From Sphingomonas sp. AR_OL41 (GTDB lineage: Bacteria; Pseudomonadota; Alphaproteobacteria; Sphingomonadales; Sphingomonadaceae), in contig NZ_JARYTI010000020.1 of assembly GCF_029911635.1 (NCBI RefSeq), forward strand, positions 23,560 to 87,559: DNA of 64,000 nucleotides, written 5' to 3'. The position numbers were made by a program, and so were the translations under genes. Below are positions 27,349-35,350 of this stretch, in pieces (position 1 is the first letter of the stretch; every line of letters starts with the position of its first letter). The notes beneath the pieces are model-generated. The model saw only the letters and a program-made list of their open reading frames with translations, was not told the DNA's origin and ran no database searches.

Positions 27349-28982
27349 TGACGCTCCGCCGCCTGATCGCCGCTGCCTGTGTCGCAATTGCCGGCCCGGC
27401 CGCCGCGCAAACCGCCGCACCCATGGTCGATGCTCCGGCCGGGGCAGTGCGCGGGCAGGCCGAGGGCGACATCCGTGTGTTCAAGGGCATTCCCTACGCT
27501 CTGCCGCCCGTACAGGGCCGGCGCTGGCAACCGCCGGTCGCGATGCCGCGCTGGCCCGTCGCGCGCGATGCCACGGCATTCGGCCCGGCCTGTATTCAGC
27601 CGCAGAGCAAGACCGTCTCGGTCTATTCGGGCGAGGTATTGCCGACGAGCGAGGATTGCCTGACGCTCAATATCTGGGCGCCCGCATATGCCCGCAACGC
27701 CCCGGTGTTTTTCTGGATTCACGGCGGCGCGCTCGTGAGCGGGTCGAGCCGTGAGGCGCTGTATGACGGCAAACAATTGGCCGCGCGCGGCGCCATCGTC
27801 GTGTCGATCAACTACCGGCTCGGCGTGCTCGGCTGGTTCGCCCATCCCGAGCTGGGCCGCGAATCGCCGCAGCGCCTGTCGGGCAATTACGGGCTGCTCG
27901 ACCAGATCGCCGCGCTGCGCTGGGTGCGCGCCAATATCGCCGCGTTCGGCGGCGACCCGGCCAACGTCACGATCGCCGGTGAATCGGCCGGCGGTTTGAG
28001 CGTGATGTACCTGCTCGGATCACCGCCCGCGCGCGGGCTGTTCGCCAAGGCGATCAGCGAGAGCGGCTATATGGTCTCGATGCCCGACCTCAAGAAGAGC
28101 GTGTTCGGCGCACCCTCGGGCGAAGGTGCCGGGCAGTTGCTTGCCGCCGCCTTGCAGGCGCCGGATGTCGCGACGTTGCGCGGCATGGATGCGCAAACGC
28201 TGACCAACGCTGCCGCCGGCCTCGGCTTTGCGCCGCAGGGGGTGGTCGATGGCGTGGTGCTGCCGCAACAGATGGTGTCGGCGTTCGACGAGGGAAAGCA
28301 GGCCCCGGTGCCGCTGCTGATCGGGTTCAACCAGGGGGAGATCCGCTCGCTGACCATCCTCGCGCCCAAGGCGCCGTCGACGCCGGCCGCCTATGAAGCG
28401 ACGATCCGCGAGCGTTACGGCGATCTCGCCGACGCCTTTCTGCGCCTCTATCCGACTGCCGACTACAAGGAGAGCATTCTCGCAACGACCCGCGACGCCT
28501 TGTACGGCTGGACCGCGGAACGCATGGCGCGCAAGCAGACCGCGCTCGGCCAGCCGGCCTATCTCTATCTGTTCGACCATGGTTATCCGGCCGCCGACGA
28601 TGCCGGCCTGCACGCCTTCCACGCGAGCGAATTGCCGTTCGTGTTCGGCACGCTCGATCGCACGCCGCCGCACTGGCCGCGCATTCCGGCCACCCCTGCC
28701 GAACGGGCGCTGTCCGACGCGATGGCCGATTACTGGACGAGCTTCGCGCGCGACGGCCGCCCGGTGGCGGGCAACGCTCCGGCCTGGGCAAGCTTCGGCG
28801 CGAGCGAGAGCTATATGCACTTCACCGACACGCCGCACCCCGAGACGAAGCTGATGCCGGGCATGTACGCGCTGAACGAAACGGTGATGTGCCGCCGCAA
28901 GGCGACGGGCAAGACCGGGTGGAACTGGAATGTCGGCCTCTATGCGCCGAAGCTTCCGCCAGTGGCCGCCGGGTGCCCGTGA
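27345..28982 (+). CDS. Secreted type-B carboxylesterase
   Basis: A 545-residue alpha/beta hydrolase of the carboxylesterase/cholinesterase family. A signal peptide (about 22 residues, ending PAAAQ) sends it to the periplasm or beyond. The oxyanion loop is WIHGGALVSGSS, the nucleophile elbow is GESAGG, and a later His in LHAFHASELPFVFG completes the triad together with an upstream acid. Four or more Cys residues (ACIQ, SEDCLTL, MCRRK, AGCP) could form disulfides. Start ATG 27345 overlaps the MFS stop. It probably hydrolyses an imported ester before ligation to CoA. Confidence 0.9.
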   Translation: MMTLRRLIAAACVAIAGPAAAQTAAPMVDAPAGAVRGQAEGDIRVFKGIPYALPPVQGRRWQPPVAMPRWPVARDATAFGPACIQPQSKTVSVYSGEVLPTSEDCLTLNIWAPAYARNAPVFFWIHGGALVSGSSREALYDGKQLAARGAIVVSINYRLGVLGWFAHPELGRESPQRLSGNYGLLDQIAALRWVRANIAAFGGDPANVTIAGESAGGLSVMYLLGSPPARGLFAKAISESGYMVSMPDLKKSVFGAPSGEGAGQLLAAALQAPDVATLRGMDAQTLTNAAAGLGFAPQGVVDGVVLPQQMVSAFDEGKQAPVPLLIGFNQGEIRSLTILAPKAPSTPAAYEATIRERYGDLADAFLRLYPTADYKESILATTRDALYGWTAERMARKQTALGQPAYLYLFDHGYPAADDAGLHAFHASELPFVFGTLDRTPPHWPRIPATPAERALSDAMADYWTSFARDGRPVAGNAPAWASFGASESYMHFTDTPHPETKLMPGMYALNETVMCRRKATGKTGWNWNVGLYAPKLPPVAAGCP

Positions 28983-29011
28983 CACCCTTCGCGGTGGGCT
29001 GAAGCGCGCCC

Positions 29012-30613
29012 TCAGGCTACCCGGCGCGCGTCGATCCTGCCTTCGGCATAGTCGGCGCGTAGCCGGTTCTTGTCGATCTTGCCCGATGCGGCGAGCGGCA
29101 TGGTGCCGACATCCGCCACCTGATCGGGGATCCACCAGTCGGCGACCTTGCCGCGCAGCAGCGCGATCAAGGCCTGGGGATCGTCGCGACCGCCTTGCCG
29201 CTCGACGATCAGCACCGGACGCTCGCCCCATTTGACGTCCGGTCGGCCGATGACCGCGACATGGCGCACGCTGGGATGGCGGCCGACGATCACCTCGATC
29301 TCATTCGGGTTGATCCATTCGCCGCCCGACTTGATCAGGTCCTTGGCCCGCCCGCAGATCGTCAGATTGCCCGCCGCGTCGATCATCGCGAGGTCGCCGG
29401 TGTCGAAATAGCCTTCGTCATCGAGAATTTCCGCTTCGCACTCGAAATAGCGATCGATCACGCTGGCACCCTTGACCTTGAGGTGCCCGAGAATGTCACG
29501 CTGGGGTGTCAGCGTATTCCCTGCCGCGTCGGTGAGCTTGAGATCGATACCGATCGGCGGTCGGCCAGAGGCACGCGGCTCTTCGGGTATCGCGGCGGGC
29601 GGCGCGATGGTGCCGATCGGCGACAATTCGGTCATGCCCCAGCTGGTCTGGACGCGTGCGCCGAGCTGCTCCTCCATGCGCCGGATCAACGCATCGGGGC
29701 AACTCGACCCGCCGATCAGCACGCGCTTCAGTTTGGGCAGGGTTTCACCGGTCGCGGCGAGGTGATCGACCAGCCCGAGCCACACGGTCTGGACGCCGAC
29801 CGCGACGGTGACGCCCTCGTCACGCATCACCCGCGCCAGCGCGGCCCCGTCCATCGCGCGCCCGGGAAGCACAAGTTTCGTACCCACCGCAGGCGCGGCG
29901 AACGGCAAACCCCAGCCATTGGCATGGAACATCGGCACAGCGAGCAGCAGCACATCCTCGCTGGTGAGGCCGACCGCGTCGGCTTGCAGCGCGCGCAGCG
30001 TGTGCAGATAGTTGGAGCGGTGGGTATAGACCACGCCCTTGGGGCTGCCGGTCGTACCCGACGTATAGCACAGCCCGGCCGCCGCGTTTTCATCGAAACA
30101 GCCCCATAGCCTGTCGGCACCATGCGCTGCGAGCAGCGGCTCGAACGGCCAGAGCCGCGCACGGTGCGGCGCGAGGCTTTCGAGATCGGCCGGTGCCGCG
30201 TCGAGCACGATGACGTGTTCGATGCCGGGGCAAAAGGGCGCCAGCTCGCGCAACAAGGGTAGAAGATCGCTCGACACGGCGACGATGCGGTCGTCCGCCT
30301 CGTTGACCATGGCGGCGAGATGCGCGACCGTCAGCCGCGGATTGAGCGTGTGACACACCAACCCGGCGCCCATCGCGGCATAATAGATTTCGAGATGATG
30401 CTGGGTGTTCCAGGCAAGCGTGGCAATCCGGTCGCCAAGGGCGAGCCCGAGTGCGGCCAATGCACCCGACATCCGGTTGCTGCGCGCGCGCAGCGCCGCA
30501 TAGCCGATGCGGCCGCGCGCCACGCCGCCGTCCGCCTCGACGATCTGCGCGTCACCAAACCACTTCGCGGCATGATCCAGGAACTTGTCTACCGTCAGGC
30601 CGTAGGGCTGCAT
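29012..30613 (-). CDS. Acyl-CoA synthetase (AMP-binding enzyme)
   Basis: A 533-residue ligase of the ANL superfamily that activates a carboxylic acid with ATP and CoA. Motifs in order: the P-loop-like YTSGTTGSPKG, GWGMTELSP-type A5 region (TSWGMTELSP), YFDTGDLAMID, and GRAKDLIKSGGEWI, with the C-terminal catalytic Lys in ASGKIDK. The pattern is of medium- to long-chain fatty acyl-CoA ligases. ATG 30613 is chosen (GAAGGT upstream); an upstream ATG at 30658 adds 15 unlikely residues. It lies downstream of the second TonB receptor on the same strand. Confidence 0.92.
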   Translation of the reverse strand: MQPYGLTVDKFLDHAAKWFGDAQIVEADGGVARGRIGYAALRARSNRMSGALAALGLALGDRIATLAWNTQHHLEIYYAAMGAGLVCHTLNPRLTVAHLAAMVNEADDRIVAVSSDLLPLLRELAPFCPGIEHVIVLDAAPADLESLAPHRARLWPFEPLLAAHGADRLWGCFDENAAAGLCYTSGTTGSPKGVVYTHRSNYLHTLRALQADAVGLTSEDVLLLAVPMFHANGWGLPFAAPAVGTKLVLPGRAMDGAALARVMRDEGVTVAVGVQTVWLGLVDHLAATGETLPKLKRVLIGGSSCPDALIRRMEEQLGARVQTSWGMTELSPIGTIAPPAAIPEEPRASGRPPIGIDLKLTDAAGNTLTPQRDILGHLKVKGASVIDRYFECEAEILDDEGYFDTGDLAMIDAAGNLTICGRAKDLIKSGGEWINPNEIEVIVGRHPSVRHVAVIGRPDVKWGERPVLIVERQGGRDDPQALIALLRGKVADWWIPDQVADVGTMPLAASGKIDKNRLRADYAEGRIDARRVA

Positions 30614-30647
30614 GACACCTTCGTGATTGGGAGATGGGAAAAAGGCA

Positions 30648-30678
30648 CCGGCCGCCACCCCGGGGGAGCGGCGACCGG
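30648..30678 (-). terminator. Hairpin with T-run between TonB receptor and acyl-CoA ligase genes
   Basis: CCGGCCGCC (30648-30656) and GGCGACCGG (30670-30678) pair with one G-T wobble-type mismatch. On the minus strand the hairpin is followed by GCCTTTTT, which fits an intrinsic terminator or attenuator after the receptor gene. Confidence 0.55.
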
Positions 30679-30689
30679 CGTCGAGGGGA

Positions 30690-32936
30690 TCAGAAAGTCT
30701 TCAGCACCTTCAGACCGTACTGGCGCGGCGGGCCGGAAAAATAGAGCCCGCTGTTGAGCGACGCCGGGTAATGCTGGTTGGTGATGTTGGTGCCATAGGC
30801 GGTCACCGTCCAGCTGCCATGCTGCCACGCCAGCTGCGCATTGACGACGTTGCGGTCGGTAAGCCGGTCGCCACGCGACGCATTCTGGAACAAGGTCGCC
30901 CATTGCGGCGCGATATGGCCATAGTTGATACGCGGCGTGATCGTGTCGCTGTCACCGACCTTGATCTCATATTGCGCGCCGATGTTGAAGGTTAAGTTCG
31001 GCGCATAGGTCTGCTCGCGCCCCTTGAGCGCGATACAGGTACCGCTCACCGGGCCGGTAAGCGGGTTGCACGCCGTCGTCGTCGCCGCGCGCGGATCGCT
31101 GGCATAGAATTCGCCGAGCTCGCTGTGCAGCACGTTGATCCCGGCATCGAGCGAAAAGGCGCCGAAGTGGAAATCGGCATTGGCCTCGAAGCCGTAGATC
31201 TTCGTGCTGTGCGGCACGTTGAGCTCGATCCCGAAGGTCGGGAAGGTCGGATAGCCAATGATGACCTGGAAGTTGCGATAATCATTGTAGAAGCCGTCGA
31301 TCGTCAGGCGGATATGATTGTCCGCGAGATTGCTCTTCCAGCCGCCTTCGAACGACTTGACCTTTTCCGGCTCGAACGGGGCAGGCAGACCCAGCCCGAC
31401 CGGCACGTTGAGACCGCCCGGGCGGAAACCGGTCGCGACGAAAGCGTAGAGATAGTTGTTCGGGTCGACCTTCCAGCCGAGCGACATCTTGTAGGAGAAA
31501 TTGTCAGACTTGGTCGTCTGGTCGTCGCGAATATAGGTGCCGTACTGCATGACGTCGACACGGTTGGTCGACTGGCTCGCGGTATAGCGGCCGCCCACTT
31601 CGACCTTGAAATTGTCGGTGATGTTGAACCCGACCTGCCCGAAGACCGCCAGCGACCGCTCGGGGTTGCGCCCCGCGAGCCGATACTGCGCCGCATTCAG
31701 ATTGAGCGGATAGGCCAGGTCGACCACGAAATTGGTGTCCGGATACAGGTAGAAATAGGTGTTCCACAGCCCGAACGCGCCGACCAGCCAGGTGAAGCGC
31801 TGGTGGTCTGGCGAGATGATGTTGAATTCTTGCGAGAACTGCGTCTCGGTGACGTTGTCGAAGAAGTAGGTGTTGGCGGCCCCGGTCGGCGAGTTTGTGC
31901 CGTCGAGGTCGGTGCCGTAGCGAATGTTGGCGTTCTGCAGGCTGGTGATCGAGCGGAACTTGATGCCGCTGTCGGTGTCATACTCCATCTTCAGGATCGA
32001 GCGGACGAACTTGTCGCGTGCCTCCATCGGCGCGTTGGCGGAGATGTCGAAGAGATCGTGATATTTGGGATTGGGCGCGCTCGCGCCGGGAATGGTCTGG
32101 TAGAAATCGGTCGCCGGGCTCGCCGGATAGCCGCCGAAGTTCATATAGCCGAGGTCGGTTTTCGACAGGATCGAGAAATTCTCGCTCGGCTTCCACAACA
32201 GGCTGATACGCCCGGCGACCATGCCCAGGTCGCCATTGTGGCTGTTATAGGCCCCGCCGGCCGGGCCGGTGACGTGGAAGAAGCCGTCGCGCCGCTCGCC
32301 ATAAAGCGAAATCCGCGAAGCGAAGGTGTCGCTCACCGGCAGGTTGATCGCGCCCTGCGCGCCGACGTCGTTGTAATTGCCGTAATTGGCGTTGAAATAA
32401 CCGTGCGTGCCGCCGTTGATGATCGGGTCGTTGGTGTTGACGAACACTGCGCCGCCGGTCGCGTTCTGGCCGACGATTGTACCCTGCGGCCCGCGCAGCA
32501 CCTGGATGTTGGCGATGTCGTAATAGGGCTCGCCCTGGACATAGCCGGGGAAGGTCGGCACGCCGTCGCGGTAGACGATGACGCCCGTCGTCGTCTGGGC
32601 ATTATGCTCGGCCTTGCCGATGCCGCGGACGTTGAAGTCGTTGCCCTGGCCGAAATTGTTTACCACGACGCTGGGGGTGGCGAACTGCAGCGCATCGACG
32701 TTTACGACGCCCTTGTTGGCGAGATCGGTACCGCTGAGCACCGAGACCGACGCTGCCGTCGTCATCAGGTTTTCGTTGCGGCGCTGTGCCGTCACGACGA
32801 TGTCCGGCGTGCTGTCGGCCGCCGTGTCGGCGGCGCCATCGCTCTTTGCAGGCGGCGCTGCGGTTTGCGCGGCAGCCGGACCGCAACAACCCAGTGCCAG
32901 CGCCGATGCGCTCAGCAGAAATGCACAGGCCTTCAT
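30690..32936 (-). CDS. TonB-dependent outer-membrane receptor
   Basis: A 748-residue receptor. Start ATG 32936 has GGGAGGGG upstream; a longer frame to 33068 is not needed. The signal peptide ends near residue 24 (PAAAQ). DIVVTAQRR follows as a TonB-box-like segment, then the plug (LRGPQGTIVGQNATGGAV) and a 22-strand-type barrel ending in Phe (KVLKTF). It heads the minus-strand pair with the acyl-CoA ligase and is divergent from the ECF sigma gene. It belongs to the receptor group common in sphingomonads for hydrophobic or plant-derived carbon compounds. The ligand is unknown. Confidence 0.93.
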   Translation of the reverse strand: MKACAFLLSASALALGCCGPAAAQTAAPPAKSDGAADTAADSTPDIVVTAQRRNENLMTTAASVSVLSGTDLANKGVVNVDALQFATPSVVVNNFGQGNDFNVRGIGKAEHNAQTTTGVIVYRDGVPTFPGYVQGEPYYDIANIQVLRGPQGTIVGQNATGGAVFVNTNDPIINGGTHGYFNANYGNYNDVGAQGAINLPVSDTFASRISLYGERRDGFFHVTGPAGGAYNSHNGDLGMVAGRISLLWKPSENFSILSKTDLGYMNFGGYPASPATDFYQTIPGASAPNPKYHDLFDISANAPMEARDKFVRSILKMEYDTDSGIKFRSITSLQNANIRYGTDLDGTNSPTGAANTYFFDNVTETQFSQEFNIISPDHQRFTWLVGAFGLWNTYFYLYPDTNFVVDLAYPLNLNAAQYRLAGRNPERSLAVFGQVGFNITDNFKVEVGGRYTASQSTNRVDVMQYGTYIRDDQTTKSDNFSYKMSLGWKVDPNNYLYAFVATGFRPGGLNVPVGLGLPAPFEPEKVKSFEGGWKSNLADNHIRLTIDGFYNDYRNFQVIIGYPTFPTFGIELNVPHSTKIYGFEANADFHFGAFSLDAGINVLHSELGEFYASDPRAATTTACNPLTGPVSGTCIALKGREQTYAPNLTFNIGAQYEIKVGDSDTITPRINYGHIAPQWATLFQNASRGDRLTDRNVVNAQLAWQHGSWTVTAYGTNITNQHYPASLNSGLYFSGPPRQYGLKVLKTF

Positions 32937-33112
32937 ATTCCCCTCCCTTGGTCGATCCTCACGCTCTTCGGCGCCGATCGATTCAAGATGCAGCAAAGCG
33001 GCGACCGACACAACACTAATTCTCCGCTGAGTGAATGAAAACGGTGGCGTGAGCGAGACTCCGCGCAACCTGCGAACGGCTGTCCCATCGGGAGCATTGC
33101 TCGTGTTAACCT

Positions 33113-33694
33113 ATGTCGTTACGAGTTGCCGTCGTGAGCGATCCTGTTACCGACGCCCGTGCGTACCTGACCGAGATGCTGGTTCGAACCGGCGCGGAGG
33201 ACCGCGCCGCCTTTCGCGACCTCTATCGATTGACCTCGGCGAAGCTTTTTGGCGTGTGCCTGCGTATCTGCGGTGAAAGGCAGGCGGCGGAAGACGTGTT
33301 GCACGAAGTCTATCTCACGGTGTGGAAACGGGCCGGCGCCTATGAGCCCGGCCGGGCGAGCCCGATCACCTGGCTGGCGACGATCGCGCGCAACCGCGCG
33401 ATCGACTGGCGCCGCGCGCAGGGCATTCGCCGCCACGCGCCGATCGGGGATGCGCCCGACATCGCCGACGCAGCCCCGCTGGCAAGCGAGACGATGGAGA
33501 GCGACGAGGCCGCGCACCATCTGTCGCAATGCCTTGACGGGCTCGACGACAATCAACGCGTCGCGATTCGCACCGCCTTCTTCGAAGGCGTGACCTATGC
33601 CGAACTGGCCGAACGCCAGGCGGTACCGCTCGGCACGATGAAAAGCTGGGTACGGCGCGGTCTCGCGCGCTTGAAGGAATGCCTCGAGCGATGA
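33113..33694 (+). CDS. ECF-type RNA polymerase sigma factor
   Basis: A 193-residue sigma-70 family protein with region 2 (AFRDLYRLTSAKLFGVCLRI, then AEDVLHEVYLTVWKR) and region 4 (GVTYAELAERQAVPLGTMKSWVRRGLARLKE). This resembles the SigK-type ECF group. A GTG at 33134 is another possible start. The next gene, its anti-sigma factor, overlaps the stop by four bases. Expected role: transcription of an envelope stress or redox regulon when released from the anti-sigma factor; the fasciclin gene downstream may belong to that regulon. Confidence 0.92.
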   Translation: MSLRVAVVSDPVTDARAYLTEMLVRTGAEDRAAFRDLYRLTSAKLFGVCLRICGERQAAEDVLHEVYLTVWKRAGAYEPGRASPITWLATIARNRAIDWRRAQGIRRHAPIGDAPDIADAAPLASETMESDEAAHHLSQCLDGLDDNQRVAIRTAFFEGVTYAELAERQAVPLGTMKSWVRRGLARLKECLER

Positions 33695-34434
33695 GCGACG
33701 AGATCCCCTTCGCGCCCGGCGAGGCGCCCGACATGACCGCCGCCGAACTGGCGCTGGGGCTGCTCGACGGCGAGGAGCGCGCCGCCGCGCTGCGGCGCGT
33801 GCTCGCCGACCGCGACTTTGCCGTCGCGGTGGAAAGCTGGCGCGGGCATCTGGCGCAATTGTTCGACCTGTGGCCCGAGGTGAAGGTCTCGGACGACCTG
33901 CTCGCGCGGATCGAACGGAGCCTCGATGCGCCACTGGCACCACCGGCGACGATCAATGCGCCGACGCCACGTCGCTGGCTGTGGCCGGCGATGACCGGGC
34001 TGTCGAGCCTCGCCGCCGCCGCGCTGCTGCTCGTGCTTGTGACCCGTCCGGAACAGCCGGTGACGCTGGCCCCGACACCGGTCGCGACGGCCGCCGTGCC
34101 GTCGACCATGCTGGTCGCAGCCATCGCGCCGACAAGCGGCGGTGCACCCCTGACGGCGGTGTACGATCCGGGTTCGGGCGGGATGCGGATCACGCCCCAG
34201 GCACTCGCCGACGCCCGGCGCACCGCGGAATTGTGGGTGATCGCCGGCGACGGCGTGCCGCATTCGCTTGGCGTATTGCCCGCTGCCGGCGGCAGCATGG
34301 CGGTCAACGCCGCCAACCGCGCGCGGATGGCGGCGGGCGCGACGCTCGCCATATCGCTCGAGCCGATCGGCGGATCGCCGACCGGCGCGCCGACCGGACC
34401 GGTGGTGGCCAAGGGAGCGCTCTCGCAGGTTTGA
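33691..34434 (+). CDS. RskA-like anti-sigma factor
   Basis: A 247-residue membrane anti-sigma factor. The N-terminal 90 residues form a cytoplasmic zinc-less anti-sigma domain (LALGLLDGEERA). One membrane helix lies at about residues 95-120 (WPAMTGLSSLAAAALLLVLV), and the periplasmic RskA C-terminal domain contains LWVIAGDGVPHSLGVLP. Start ATG 33691 overlaps the sigma factor stop (ATGA), so the pair is made in step. Release by regulated proteolysis is known for RskA. Confidence 0.9.
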   Translation: MSDEIPFAPGEAPDMTAAELALGLLDGEERAAALRRVLADRDFAVAVESWRGHLAQLFDLWPEVKVSDDLLARIERSLDAPLAPPATINAPTPRRWLWPAMTGLSSLAAAALLLVLVTRPEQPVTLAPTPVATAAVPSTMLVAAIAPTSGGAPLTAVYDPGSGGMRITPQALADARRTAELWVIAGDGVPHSLGVLPAAGGSMAVNAANRARMAAGATLAISLEPIGGSPTGAPTGPVVAKGALSQV

Positions 34435-34553
34435 TACGCCGTCGCGCAGGCGATGGCCGGGGGCTTGCAAAATTCGGTGCGGCGCCGCATCCGACCGCCG
34501 GCATCGACCGTAGCTCCGACACGCCACAAGGGCGTCTTCAGGAGACTTTTTCG

Positions 34554-35102
34554 ATGACTCGTACCTTGCGTATCACGCTCGCCGCCGCGCTGATGGCCGG
34601 CATTGCCCCGCTCGCTTATGCCAAGAACCCGATGGTCGGCGGCGCCGCGATGTTCCCAACCAAGAACATCGTCGAGAATGCGGTCAATTCCAAGGATCAC
34701 ACGACGCTGGTCGCCGCGGTCAAGGCCGCCGATCTGGTCGACACGCTGAGCGGCGCTGGCCCCTTCACCGTCTTCGCGCCGACCAACGCAGCGTTCGCCA
34801 AGCTGCCCGCCGGCACGGTCGACACGCTGCTCAAGCCCGAGAACAAGGGTCAACTCAGCGCGGTGCTGACCTATCATGTCGTGCCCGGCCGGATCACCGC
34901 GGCGCAGATCGCCGCCAATGCCAAGGCGCATCACGGCACCGCGACCTATACCACCGTCCAGGGCGGCACGCTGTCGTTCAAAAAGGCGGGTAATGGCTGG
35001 ACGATTATGGACCAGAAGGGCGATACGGGACGCATCACCATCGCCAATGTGATGCAGTCGAACGGCGTCATCCACGTCATCGACACGGTGATGCTGCCCT
35101 GA
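34554..35102 (+). CDS. Secreted fasciclin domain protein
   Basis: A 182-residue protein with a signal peptide (MTRTLRITLAAALMAG, cleavage near AYA, residue 22) and one fasciclin (FAS1) domain: LVAAVKAADLVDTLSGAGPFTVFAPTNAAF in front and NGVIHVIDTVMLP at the end. FAS1 proteins act in the periplasm or at the surface in adhesion. ATG 34554 has GGAG at about 9 bases. It follows the anti-sigma gene by 119 bases, which suggests it is a target or member of the sigma regulon. Confidence 0.9.
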   Translation: MTRTLRITLAAALMAGIAPLAYAKNPMVGGAAMFPTKNIVENAVNSKDHTTLVAAVKAADLVDTLSGAGPFTVFAPTNAAFAKLPAGTVDTLLKPENKGQLSAVLTYHVVPGRITAAQIAANAKAHHGTATYTTVQGGTLSFKKAGNGWTIMDQKGDTGRITIANVMQSNGVIHVIDTVMLP

Positions 35103-35168
35103 TCTGCGGTCGCTCCCGAAAAAAATCGCGCGGCGATGCAACCATCGCGTGCTCCGCCGCGTAGCTGT

Positions 35169-35322
35169 TCCGTCCTTCTCGAGAAGAACGGACGCGTAAC
35201 CGGGGCGCGGAGACCCTCCTTTACCGCGCTCCCTGCGTACCGGACCTGTCGGCGCCCCCCAAGAGCCGACAGGTCCACCGCATCTGTCACAGAAAAGTCA
35301 TCGCCGCCGCCTAGGGCGGCGG
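35169..35322 (+). ncRNA. Three-hairpin leader upstream of btaA (candidate structured RNA)
   Basis: Three hairpins lie in the 248-base gap before btaA. H1, 35169-35192, is built on CTTCTCGAGAAG with flanking pairs. H2 has a perfect 12-base stem (35242-35253 with 35265-35276) and an 11-base loop. H3, 35304-35322, has a perfect 8-base stem (CCGCCGCC/GGCGGCGG). No T-run follows any of them, so plain termination is unlikely. Part may be an untranslated leader; the transcription start is unknown. Confidence 0.45.
35284..35301 (+). promoter_or_regulatory. Pho-box-like direct repeat upstream of btaA
   Basis: CTGTCAC (35284-35290), four bases AGAA, then AAGTCAT (35295-35301) follows the PhoB box layout of two 7-base CTGTCAT repeats spaced by 4. 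Matches are 6 of 7 and 5 of 7. It lies 49 bases before the btaA start. Confidence 0.5.
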
Positions 35323-35350
35323 TGCGGCGTCCGCCGCGACGGAGAACGCC

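Noticed and set aside
31125..33038. A 637-residue open frame on the plus strand
   Set aside because: It is antisense to the second TonB receptor gene.
33181..33200. GGTTCGAACC, resembling a tRNA T-arm
   Set aside because: It lies inside the ECF sigma gene and there are no matching acceptor or anticodon stems.
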